This document shows positions 38,063 to 45,655 of a stretch of 64,000 nucleotides of DNA, one piece after another (position 1 is the first letter of the stretch; every line of letters begins with the position of its first letter). The DNA comes from Aureimonas sp. AU20. GTDB lineage: Bacteria; Pseudomonadota; Alphaproteobacteria; Rhizobiales; Rhizobiaceae. Under the pieces are notes generated by a model. That model did no database searches and had not been told where the DNA came from. It was given only the letters and a program-made list of their open reading frames with translations. The position numbers and the translations under genes were made by a program. The stretch lies in the NCBI RefSeq assembly GCF_001442755.1, contig NZ_CP006367.1, forward strand, positions 1,922,001 to 1,986,000, written 5' to 3'.

Positions 38063-38481
38063 GCACCAACGCCCCCTCGACCAAACACGCCGCCCTGGCG
38101 GACGGCGCGGGGAAGGGGCCGACGGACGATCACGGCCATCTCGACGGCCATGGCCACGACCATGGCACGATGGGCGGCTATGTCACCGGCTTCCTTCTGT
38201 CGGTCATCCTGACGGCCATTCCGTTCTGGCTCGTCATGTCCGACGTGCTTCAGGATCGCGCGCTCACCGGCATCATCATCATGGGACTGGCGGCGGTGCA
38301 GATCGTCGTCCACATGATCTTCTTCCTGCATATGAACGGGAAGTCGGAAGGCGGCTGGACCATGACCGCGCTGGTCTTCACGGTCGTGGTCGTGGTGATC
38401 GTCCTCGCCGGTTCGCTCTGGGTCATGTACCACATGAACACGAGCATGATGCCGATGATGGACATGGGCATGACGCCCTGA
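38059..38481 (+). CDS. cyoD: Cytochrome bo3 ubiquinol oxidase subunit IV
   Basis: A 140-residue small membrane subunit. The N-terminus is hydrophilic and His/Asp/Gly-rich (DDHGHLDGHGHDHGTMGGY), followed by three membrane segments typical of CyoD: GFLLSVILTAIPFWLVMSD, IIIMGLAAVQIVVHMIFFLHM and a third ending in VMYHMN. The C-terminus is Met-rich (NTSMMPMMDMGMTP). It helps assemble CuB in the oxidase. The His- and Met-rich ends could bind copper, which is inference. Confidence 0.93.
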   Translation: MSTNAPSTKHAALADGAGKGPTDDHGHLDGHGHDHGTMGGYVTGFLLSVILTAIPFWLVMSDVLQDRALTGIIIMGLAAVQIVVHMIFFLHMNGKSEGGWTMTALVFTVVVVVIVLAGSLWVMYHMNTSMMPMMDMGMTP

Positions 38482-38592
38482 CCGAACGGATCGGTGCCGC
38501 CTGACCGAGTTCAGCGGCAGCGATCTCTTCCATCGTTTCGCGCGGCGACCCGCCGCGCGAAACCGCTTGAGGTGGCCCGTGAAAGGACCACG

Positions 38593-39306
38593 ATGCCCCG
38601 CCGTTCCCGGATCGTCCTTCTCGCCCTGTCCTTGCCGTTGATCGCGGGCCTTCTCGGCCTCGGCATCTGGCAGGTCGAACGCCGCGCCTGGAAGCGCGAT
38701 CTGATCGAGCGTGTGGACCAGAGGGTTCACGCCCCGGCCGTGGGGGCGCCCGGCCCTTCGCAGTGGTCGTCGCTCGATCCCACCGACGACGAGTATCGCC
38801 ACGTTCGGCTGACCGGCACTTTCCTCCATGATCGCGAAACGCTGGTGCAGGCCCTCACGACGCTGGGGGGCGGCTTCTGGGTGCTGACGCCGCTCCAGGC
38901 GCCGGACGGTTCCATCACCCTCGTCAATCGTGGCTTCGTGCCGACCGAGCGGCGCGATCCCGCCTCACGGCCGGATGGTCAGGTGCAGGGTATTCAAACG
39001 TTCGAAGGGCTCCTGCGCCTCAGCGAGCCCGGCGGGCGCGTCCTGCGCGCCAACGAACCCGAGGCCGACCGCTGGTTCTCCCGCGACATCGACGCCATCG
39101 CCGCGCGGCGCGGGCTCGAACGCGTCGCGCCCTTTTTTGTGGACGCCGATGCCGCGCCCAATCCGGGCGGCGTTCCCGTCGGCGGCTTGACGGTCGTTCA
39201 GTTCAACAACAACCATCTCGTCTACGCCCTGACTTGGTTCGCGCTGGCGCTCATGCTCACGGCGGCGGTCGTTTACGCCTGGCGGCACGATCGCAAACCT
39301 GCGTGA
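38593..39306 (+). CDS. SURF1-family oxidase assembly protein
   Basis: A 237-residue protein with two membrane anchors, at residues about 7-25 and 210-230, and an intervening periplasmic domain. The SURF1 motifs are LGLGIWQVERRAWKRDLIERVD, YRHVRLTGTF, GGFWVLTPLQ and VNRGFVP. SURF1 helps insert haem into subunit I of haem-copper oxidases. It begins about 110 bp after cyoD in the same direction, so it belongs to the oxidase operon. No haem O synthase (cyoE) follows here. Confidence 0.92.
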   Translation: MPRRSRIVLLALSLPLIAGLLGLGIWQVERRAWKRDLIERVDQRVHAPAVGAPGPSQWSSLDPTDDEYRHVRLTGTFLHDRETLVQALTTLGGGFWVLTPLQAPDGSITLVNRGFVPTERRDPASRPDGQVQGIQTFEGLLRLSEPGGRVLRANEPEADRWFSRDIDAIAARRGLERVAPFFVDADAAPNPGGVPVGGLTVVQFNNNHLVYALTWFALALMLTAAVVYAWRHDRKPA

Positions 39307-39405
39307 AGGCCTGACGCGGCGCCGGCTCGAGACGCCCTGCAGGGCTCGCCCGCCCGCCGTTTCGTTGCTACATCGGGGCGGGGACAGCGAGCGATCGGGG
39401 GACGT

Positions 39406-40665
39406 ATGACACTCGGCTCGAAGCGGAGCGGGCGGGCGGCGGGGCGAATGGCTCTTGCGCTGCTGGCCTCCGGCCTGGCGCTCTCGGCCTGCGCGAGCCG
39501 GCCCTATGCCACGCTCGTTCCGGTCGAGCGCAGCGTTCCCGGCGCGCATAAGGTGGACATGCTGGTGGCCACCACGCGCGCGCCGTCGACCGTGCCGGGC
39601 GTCGTCTTCTCCGGTGATCGTGGACCGGAACTCTCTTTGGAAAACATCATCGTCTCGATCCCGCCCGATGGCGCGCGCAAGGCGGGCGAGGTCGTTTATC
39701 CCAGGCCGAGCGCGCCCAACCCGGCGCGGGAGTTCGTCGCGCTGCGCATCGATCCGATGAGCCAGAAGGACACCGATCGCTGGTTCGAACAGCGCAAGTC
39801 GCCGAGCGGGCGGCTTCTGATCTTCGTCCATGGCTTCAATTCGAGCTACGAGGAAGCGGTCTTCCGCTTCGCCCAGATCAGCTACGATTCGGGAGCCGAC
39901 GCCGCGCCGATCCTGTTCACCTGGCCCTCGCAGGGCTCAATCTTCGGTTATCTCTACGACCGCGAAAGCGCCAACTACTCGCGCTCCAGCCTGGAAAAGG
40001 TGATCGAGGCGGCGGCGGCGCGCAAGGACGTGACCGAAATCACCATCATGGCGCATTCCATGGGAAGCTGGCTGACCATGGAAGCCCTGCGCCAGATCGC
40101 GATCCGAAAAGGGAGCCTGCCGAGGAAGCTCGGCCATGTCGTTCTGGCCTCCCCCGATCTTGACGTCGACGTGTTCCGCGAGCAGCTGGACGAAATCGGG
40201 CCGGACCAGTCGCGCATCACGATCTTCACCTCGCAGGACGATCGTGCGCTTCTGGTTTCCCGGCGCCTCGCCGGCGGCGTCCAGCGCCTGGGCGCGGTGG
40301 ACCTGACCAAGCCGGATGTGCAGGCCGCCTTCGCCCAGCGCGGCATCACGGTGGTGGATCTCACCAGCATCCGCACCGGCGACAGTCTCAATCACACGAA
40401 GTTCGCGCAAAGCGCCGAGGTCGTGCAGGCGATCGGACGGCGTCTGATCGCGGGGCAGAAAGTGTCGGAAGGCAGCCCGGGTCTGGGCGAGACGCTGGGC
40501 GCGGCGGCGATCGGCACGGCGCAGGGCGTCGGCTCGGCCGTGAATGCTGCGGTGAACGCGCCGGCGGCGATCGTCGATCCCGGCGCACGCCAGAGGTTTG
40601 GGCGCAGCATCGAGGATGTCGGCCGCAATATTGGCGGATCGCTTCAGACCGTGACGGGCAATTGA
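39406..40665 (+). CDS. Alpha/beta-hydrolase lipoprotein (DUF900)
   Basis: A 419-residue protein with a lipoprotein signal ending in LALSACAS. The catalytic domain has RLLIFVHGFNSSYEEAVFR (oxyanion His-Gly), FTWPSQGSIFGYLYDRESANYS and the nucleophile elbow MAHSMGSW, which matches the DUF900 family of alpha/beta hydrolases. The C-terminal tail from about residue 350 is Gly/Ala-rich. Substrate unknown; esterase or lipase-like activity is likely. It stands alone after the cyo-SURF1 operon. Confidence 0.85.
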   Translation: MTLGSKRSGRAAGRMALALLASGLALSACASRPYATLVPVERSVPGAHKVDMLVATTRAPSTVPGVVFSGDRGPELSLENIIVSIPPDGARKAGEVVYPRPSAPNPAREFVALRIDPMSQKDTDRWFEQRKSPSGRLLIFVHGFNSSYEEAVFRFAQISYDSGADAAPILFTWPSQGSIFGYLYDRESANYSRSSLEKVIEAAAARKDVTEITIMAHSMGSWLTMEALRQIAIRKGSLPRKLGHVVLASPDLDVDVFREQLDEIGPDQSRITIFTSQDDRALLVSRRLAGGVQRLGAVDLTKPDVQAAFAQRGITVVDLTSIRTGDSLNHTKFAQSAEVVQAIGRRLIAGQKVSEGSPGLGETLGAAAIGTAQGVGSAVNAAVNAPAAIVDPGARQRFGRSIEDVGRNIGGSLQTVTGN

Positions 40666-40672
40666 CGCGATC

Positions 40673-40701
40673 AAAAAAGGCCCGCCCTTTGGGGGCGGGC
40701 C
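40673..40701 (-). terminator. Rho-independent terminator of the MFS/oia operon
   Basis: On the minus strand GGCCCGCCC pairs with GGGCGGGCC around a 5-nt loop and TTTTTT follows. It marks the 3' end of the oiaX-oiaK-MFS unit, 15 bp after the MFS stop. Confidence 0.75.
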
Positions 40702-40716
40702 GTCTTGGGTGGACCG

Positions 40717-42063
40717 TCAGGCCGCTCGGCGCACCGGGCGGCTCGGCTGAGCCGTCGTCTCGCCGGGGCCAGGCAGGCGCGACAGGAAGGTGAAGGCGAG
40801 CACGGCCGACAAGGCCATGAAGCCGCCGACGATCGTCATGGGAACGCCATAACCGCCGGTCCAGTCCTTCACCGCGCCGGTGATGTAGGGAGCGGCAAAG
40901 CCCGCCATATTGCCCATCGTGTTGATGAGCGCGATGCCGGCCGCCGCGCCCGCGCCGGTGAGGAAGCGGGCTGGGAAGCTCCAGAAGTTCGGCAGCGCCG
41001 AGAAGATGGCGCAGGCCGTGAGCGTGATGACGGCGATCGTCGCGGTCGGGCTCTGCATGGAGAGCGCGAGCGGAATCGTCACCGCACCGAGCACGGCGGG
41101 AATGCCGATGTGCCAGGGTCGCACGCCGCGACGCGAGGCATCCCGGCTCCAGAGAATGAGAGCGACGGCCGCCGGGAGATAGGGGATCGCGGTGATCAGC
41201 CCGCGCTGCATCACGGTGAACTTGGTGCCGAACTGAGCCTCGAAGCCGCCGATGATGGTCGGCAGGAAGAAGCCGAGCGCATAGAGCCCGTAGATAAAGC
41301 CGAAATAGATGAGCGCGAGGGTCCAGACGCGGCCGTCCCGCAGCGCCTTGCCGGAGATGTGGCCGCCCGAGGACTTCGTCTTGTCCTCGCGGGCCAGCTC
41401 TTCGTTCAGCCAGGCGCGCTCGGCCGGTGTCAGCCATTTGGCGTCGTTCGGCGTGTCCGGCAGGTAGAAATAGGTGACGATGCCGATGATGATGGCCGGG
41501 ATTGAGACGCCCGCGAACATGACGCGCCAGCCTTCGAGGCCGAAGAGCCCGTGCATGTCGATCAGGAGCGAGGCGAGCGGCGCGCCGATCACCGTGGTCA
41601 GCGGCTGCGCGACATAGAACACGGCCAGGACCTTGGCGCGGTGGCGCGCCGGAACCCAAAGGCTGAGGAACAGGATCGCGCCGGGAAAGAAGCCGGCCTC
41701 GGCGATGCCGAGCAGGAAGCGAAGCCAATAGAGCTGTGTGCCGGTCTGCACGAAGGTGAAGAGCAGCGAGACGATGCCCCAGCTCACCATGATGCGCGCC
41801 AGCCAGCGCCGCGCGCCGAACCTGTGAAGGGCGAGGTTGCTGGGAATTTCCAGGAGGATGTAGCCGAAGAAGAAGATGCCGGCGGCGAAGCCGAACTGCG
41901 CGGCCGTGAGACGGAGATCCTGAGTCATGCCGTTAGGACCGGCGAAGCCGATGGCGGTCCGGTCCAGGAAGTTGATGAAGAACATCAGTCCGAGAAACGG
42001 CACCAGCCGCCAGACGATCTTGGAAATTGCCGATGTCTCAACATCGGATTGCACTGCTGCCAT
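40717..42063 (-). CDS. MFS transporter, anion:cation symporter type, in the apiose cluster
   Basis: A 448-residue transporter of the ACS group (phthalate, glucarate, tartrate permease relatives). LVPFLGLMFFINFLDRTAIGFAGPNGMTQDL is the typical start; FFFGYILLEIPSNLALHRFGARRWLARIMVSWG and RFLLGIAEAGFFPGAILFLSLWVPARHRAK follow (only parts quoted). It is the last gene of the oiaX-oiaK unit, so it probably imports D-apiose, apionate or a related sugar acid. The substrate is inferred from context alone. Confidence 0.85.
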   Translation of the reverse strand: MAAVQSDVETSAISKIVWRLVPFLGLMFFINFLDRTAIGFAGPNGMTQDLRLTAAQFGFAAGIFFFGYILLEIPSNLALHRFGARRWLARIMVSWGIVSLLFTFVQTGTQLYWLRFLLGIAEAGFFPGAILFLSLWVPARHRAKVLAVFYVAQPLTTVIGAPLASLLIDMHGLFGLEGWRVMFAGVSIPAIIIGIVTYFYLPDTPNDAKWLTPAERAWLNEELAREDKTKSSGGHISGKALRDGRVWTLALIYFGFIYGLYALGFFLPTIIGGFEAQFGTKFTVMQRGLITAIPYLPAAVALILWSRDASRRGVRPWHIGIPAVLGAVTIPLALSMQSPTATIAVITLTACAIFSALPNFWSFPARFLTGAGAAAGIALINTMGNMAGFAAPYITGAVKDWTGGYGVPMTIVGGFMALSAVLAFTFLSRLPGPGETTAQPSRPVRRAA

Positions 42064-42163
42064 GTCTGCCTCCTCCTTCAGGGCAAGCGCGGTCGTTCCG
42101 CCCGAGCATGTCGGGCGGTCGCGTTTCGTCGGGTCTTCGGTCTCGGTGCGGATGGGAGAGGGG

Positions 42164-43492
42164 TCAGACCCCGTCGCGAATCCGCACGAAATAGTCGTCG
42201 TGGCCGACCTGGCCGCCCTTCAGCGCGATCTCCAGCCCGTGGAAGGCGGGGTTCTCGCTATGGGCGGTGGACACGGGCGAGCCGGGTGTCTCGGCCAGCG
42301 GCATGCGCGGCGTCAGGGCATGGACGCCGAGCTGGCGCAGCGCGTGGCTCGACGTGTCGCCGCCCGCGATCACGGCGCGCGACAGGCCGGCCCCGCGCAC
42401 GAGATCGGCCTGCAACCGCCCCAGACCGCGCCCGATCGCATGGCGCGCGCCCTCGTTGCCGGCGATCTCGGCGCCGAGATCGCTCTCTGGCCCAAGCGCG
42501 GTGTAGACGATGACGCTTTGGCCCGCCGCCAGGTGCCCGAGCGCCTGCGTGCGGGTGGCTTCGATCCCCGCGCTGTCGCCGGCCACGAAAAGGCGCGGGT
42601 CGAGGGCGATGGCGGTGAACCCTTGCGTTTCGGCAAAGCGGATCTGGCGCTCGGTGGTGGGGGAGCAGCTTCCCGAAACCACGGCGAGGCGCTCAACGGG
42701 CTCCAGCGGGTCGAAACCGCCGGCTTCCGTGATCGTCCCATCCTCGCGCCAGCTTTCCGCCAGCGCATACTCGACGCCGGACGAGCCGACCACAAAGCGC
42801 GAGCCCTTGGCCGCGAGGCGGCGAAGCTGCCGCCCGGCGGCGCGCTGCGTAGCGGGGTCGAGCACGTCGATCAGGAGGGCGCCCGGGGCGGACGCCAGGG
42901 CCGCGTCCACCCGCCCGTCGGCCTCGCCGTCCGTAAGCGCGAGATGGTCGAGGAGGGCGATGGAGACGGCGGTCTGTTCGGCGAGATGCCGGCGGAGGTT
43001 CGCCTCGTGCATGGGGGTGACGGGATGGCGGCTCATGACCGGGTGCCGGTCGATGCGGAAGACCTCGCCGCGATAGGCGGCGAAGAGCTCGCCGAAGGCG
43101 GTGTAGCGCTTGAGCTGCGGCGCGCCGACGAGGATCGGCACGGGCAGCCCGCCGAAGGCGGCATGGCCGATCTCCAGCGCGCGGCCGATGGAGCCGATCG
43201 CGGGCGAGGAATCGAAGGTCGAGCAGACCTTGTAATGGGCGATTTCCGCGCCTTCCGAGGCCATCCAGAGAAAGACGGGCGTCAGGTTCTCGTCCATCCA
43301 GCGCGGCGTTTCGCTGCGGCTCGTGCCCGCGACTCCGATCGCCCGGGCATGGGGAAAGCGGGCGCGCTGGGCTTCGGTCGGCACGTCGAGGAAGAGAACG
43401 GTCTCGACGCCGCGTAGCGCCAAGGCCTCCATCACGTCGGTCGAGCCGGTGAGATCGTCGCCGTAGAAGGTGAGAAGAAGGGGGCTCGTCAT
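42164..43492 (-). CDS. oiaK: 3-oxo-isoapionate kinase, four-carbon acid sugar kinase family
   Basis: A 442-residue kinase of the DUF1537/OtnK family. The N-terminal domain begins LLLTFYGDDLTGSTDVMEALALRG, a family signature; KVCSTFDSSPAIGSIGRALEIG is the substrate loop; the C-terminal nucleotide domain has LAVVSGSCSPTTERQIRFA and VIAGGDTSSHALRQLGVHAL. Start MTSPLLLTF with GGAG upstream. It lies 20 bp downstream of oiaX. In the D-apiose pathway this enzyme phosphorylates 3-oxo-isoapionate to its 4-phosphate, the substrate of OiaX. The specific name rests on the neighbours as well as family. Confidence 0.85.
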   Translation of the reverse strand: MTSPLLLTFYGDDLTGSTDVMEALALRGVETVLFLDVPTEAQRARFPHARAIGVAGTSRSETPRWMDENLTPVFLWMASEGAEIAHYKVCSTFDSSPAIGSIGRALEIGHAAFGGLPVPILVGAPQLKRYTAFGELFAAYRGEVFRIDRHPVMSRHPVTPMHEANLRRHLAEQTAVSIALLDHLALTDGEADGRVDAALASAPGALLIDVLDPATQRAAGRQLRRLAAKGSRFVVGSSGVEYALAESWREDGTITEAGGFDPLEPVERLAVVSGSCSPTTERQIRFAETQGFTAIALDPRLFVAGDSAGIEATRTQALGHLAAGQSVIVYTALGPESDLGAEIAGNEGARHAIGRGLGRLQADLVRGAGLSRAVIAGGDTSSHALRQLGVHALTPRMPLAETPGSPVSTAHSENPAFHGLEIALKGGQVGHDDYFVRIRDGV

Positions 43493-43512
43493 GGCAGGCT
43501 CCATTCGGGTCG

Positions 43513-44784
43513 TCACGCGCCGGCGCCGGAGCCGAAGGTTTCCAGCGAGGCCTTCAGTTCGGAATGGGTTCGGGCATGGGTTTCCAGCGAAATCCCGGCG
43601 GTGGCCGCATCCCAGGCCTGGCGGACGGCGCGCACGCCGGCTCCGGGGCCGCCGGGATGGCTGACGACGCCGCCGCCGCAGAGGTACATGATGTCCGTGG
43701 TGCGCAGGGCCGCGAAGGTCGCCGGCGCTTGGCCGCCCCACTGGCCGGAACAGACCACGGGCAGCGGCTTGTCGGCCTCGGAGAAGATCGGCCGGCCCAG
43801 CGCCTGGAACGAGCGCACGAAGGATTCGTCCGGCTCCCAGTATTTGGCCGCGATGCCGTTGATCTGAAACTGGTCCACCCCGAGCAGGCGCCAGAACTTC
43901 TCGTAGACGGCGAAATCCATCCCCAGCGAGGGGTGCCGGGTGAGGATGTCCCAGCCGTTGCGATGGGCGTGGAGCACGAGGCGGGAGCGCCTGCGCAGAA
44001 AGCTCATGGCGCCCATGCCGATCGAGTTGATGTTGACGACGGCCGCGTTGCCGCCGGCCTCTGCGACAAAATCGTGGTTTCGCATCATCTCGTCGGGGTC
44101 GGTAGCCGAGATGCCGAAGGCATACATCACCTTCTTCCCGGTGCGCTGCTCGTGGTCGAGAATGACGGGCATGATCGCCTTCACCCGCTCCGCGAGTGGC
44201 GAGTAGCCGGGGCTCATCAGCTTCTCGTCGTCCTTGATGAAATCGACGCCGGCTTCCACCAGCTCCTTCACCATGGTGGCGCTCTCGCTGGGGCTAAGGC
44301 CCAGCGCGGGCTTCACGATCGTGCCGATGATCGGCCGTCCCTCGACGCCCGTCAGGCGCTTGGAGCCGGGAATGCCGAATTGCGGTCCGGGATAGGCCTT
44401 GGCGAAGGGAGCGGGGAGTTGCAGCCCGGTGACACGGATGCCGCTGAAGCCCTTGATCGAATAGGTACCGCCGATCGCGATCGTCATCAGCGCGGCGAGA
44501 TCGGTGCCGATCGCCTCGATGGGAAAGGCGATGTCGGCCTCGCCGCAGTTGAAGCTCTGGACGGACTTCAGGTCTTCGTGCGTGCGGCCGAAGGCGGGCT
44601 CCGACACGGGATCGAGCCGGCGTACCGCGAGCACACGGGCGGCGACGCGCGCCTTGAGTTCGGGCGTTTCGCCGGGCAAGGGAACAAACGTGCCGGTGGA
44701 CTGGTCGCTGGCGATCTTGGTCGCCATCTTCTCGACGCTGCCCGGCGTTTCGATACGATAGGTGAGAACGATGCTATCGGACAT
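43513..44784 (-). CDS. oiaX: RuBisCO-like protein, 3-oxo-isoapionate-4-phosphate transcarboxylase/hydrolase
   Basis: A 423-residue form IV RuBisCO-like protein. Active-site features are kept: K158 in GTIVKPALGLSP, the carbamylated-lysine segment DFIKDDE with K184, D186 and E187, and HAHRNG (H272/H274). The loop-6 Lys region of true RuBisCO is replaced by INGIAAKYWEPDES, so it does not fix CO2. Lying with oiaK, apnO, apnL and apsD, it fits OiaX, which splits 3-oxo-isoapionate 4-phosphate into 3-phosphoglycerate and glycolate. First gene of the unit, downstream of a 21-bp operator shared with the rest of the cluster. Confidence 0.9.
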   Translation of the reverse strand: MSDSIVLTYRIETPGSVEKMATKIASDQSTGTFVPLPGETPELKARVAARVLAVRRLDPVSEPAFGRTHEDLKSVQSFNCGEADIAFPIEAIGTDLAALMTIAIGGTYSIKGFSGIRVTGLQLPAPFAKAYPGPQFGIPGSKRLTGVEGRPIIGTIVKPALGLSPSESATMVKELVEAGVDFIKDDEKLMSPGYSPLAERVKAIMPVILDHEQRTGKKVMYAFGISATDPDEMMRNHDFVAEAGGNAAVVNINSIGMGAMSFLRRRSRLVLHAHRNGWDILTRHPSLGMDFAVYEKFWRLLGVDQFQINGIAAKYWEPDESFVRSFQALGRPIFSEADKPLPVVCSGQWGGQAPATFAALRTTDIMYLCGGGVVSHPGGPGAGVRAVRQAWDAATAGISLETHARTHSELKASLETFGSGAGA

Positions 44785-44861
44785 GTCGGGTCTTCCCGCT
44801 GAGGGCTTTGCGGCGCACTCTTTCGCGCGCGAAACTTAGTCTCTGTTCTCGACACGCCATG

Positions 44862-44882
44862 CTGGTATAATCATCATACCAG
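44862..44882. promoter_or_regulatory. GntR-type operator upstream of oiaX and gntR
   Basis: A perfect dyad CTGGTAT-N7-ATACCAG with an AATCATC centre, the kind of TGGT...ACCA site bound by FadR-subfamily GntR regulators. It lies 77 bp upstream of oiaX and 59 bp upstream of the divergent regulator. A related site occurs at 49882. Confidence 0.7.
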
Positions 44883-44941
44883 ACGGTTGCGCTTCGCATG
44901 GAGCGATGACCGAGATGTGATCTCCGTCCGAAGGGTCTTCC

Positions 44942-45655
44942 ATGGTGACGCCGTCCGAGCCGATCGTCCGCCGCAAACTGTCGAGCCAGATCTTCGACCG
45001 CCTGAAGACCATGGTGACGGACGGGACGCTGAAGCCCGGCGACGTCATGCCCTCCGAGCGCGAGCTGATGGAGCGCTTCGGCGTGGGGCGGCCGGCGATC
45101 CGCGAGGCCATGCAGAGCCTCAGCAATATCGGCCTCATCGCGATCTCGCATGGTGAGCGGGCGCGCGTCCTGCCGCTGACGCCGCGCTCGGTCATCTCGC
45201 AGGTGGACATGGCGGCCGAGATCATGCTCTCGACCTCGCCCTCCGCACTCGGCCACCTGAAGGAGGCGCGCATCTTCTTCGAGCGCGGCATCGTGCGTCA
45301 AGCCGCCGAGAAGGCCACGCCGGCCGATGTTGCGGCGCTGCGCGCGCTGCTCGACACGCAGGCCGAGGCGTTGGGCATGCCGGAAATTTTCATCGCCGCC
45401 GACATGCGCTTCCACACGCGCATCGCCGCGATCTGCGGCAATCCGATCTTCGAGGCGGTGTCGGCCTCCATGCTCGGCTGGTTGAAGGAATATCACACCG
45501 AAATGCTGATCTGGACCGGCAAGGAAAACCTCACGCTGGTGGAGCACGAGGAAATCCTGGAGGCCATTTCGCGCAACGACTCGGAGCGCGCCGAGGCCGC
45601 CCTGATCCGCCATCTCGAACGATCCCGCGCGCTCTACGTGCATCAGGCGTCCTGA
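44942..45655 (+). CDS. GntR/FadR-family regulator of the apiose cluster
   Basis: A 237-residue regulator. The winged-helix HTH reads KLSSQIFDRLKTMVTDGTLKPGDVMPSERELMERFGVGRPAIREAM in residues about 12-60, and the C-terminal FCD domain (residues about 95-235) has the metal-type pattern DMRFHTRIAAICGNP and VEHEEILEAI. It is divergent from oiaX across the 44862 operator and ends 13 bp inside the end of apnL, so gntR and apnL transcripts overlap convergently. Likely a local repressor relieved by an apiose pathway intermediate; the effector is unknown. Confidence 0.88.
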   Translation: MVTPSEPIVRRKLSSQIFDRLKTMVTDGTLKPGDVMPSERELMERFGVGRPAIREAMQSLSNIGLIAISHGERARVLPLTPRSVISQVDMAAEIMLSTSPSALGHLKEARIFFERGIVRQAAEKATPADVAALRALLDTQAEALGMPEIFIAADMRFHTRIAAICGNPIFEAVSASMLGWLKEYHTEMLIWTGKENLTLVEHEEILEAISRNDSERAEAALIRHLERSRALYVHQAS

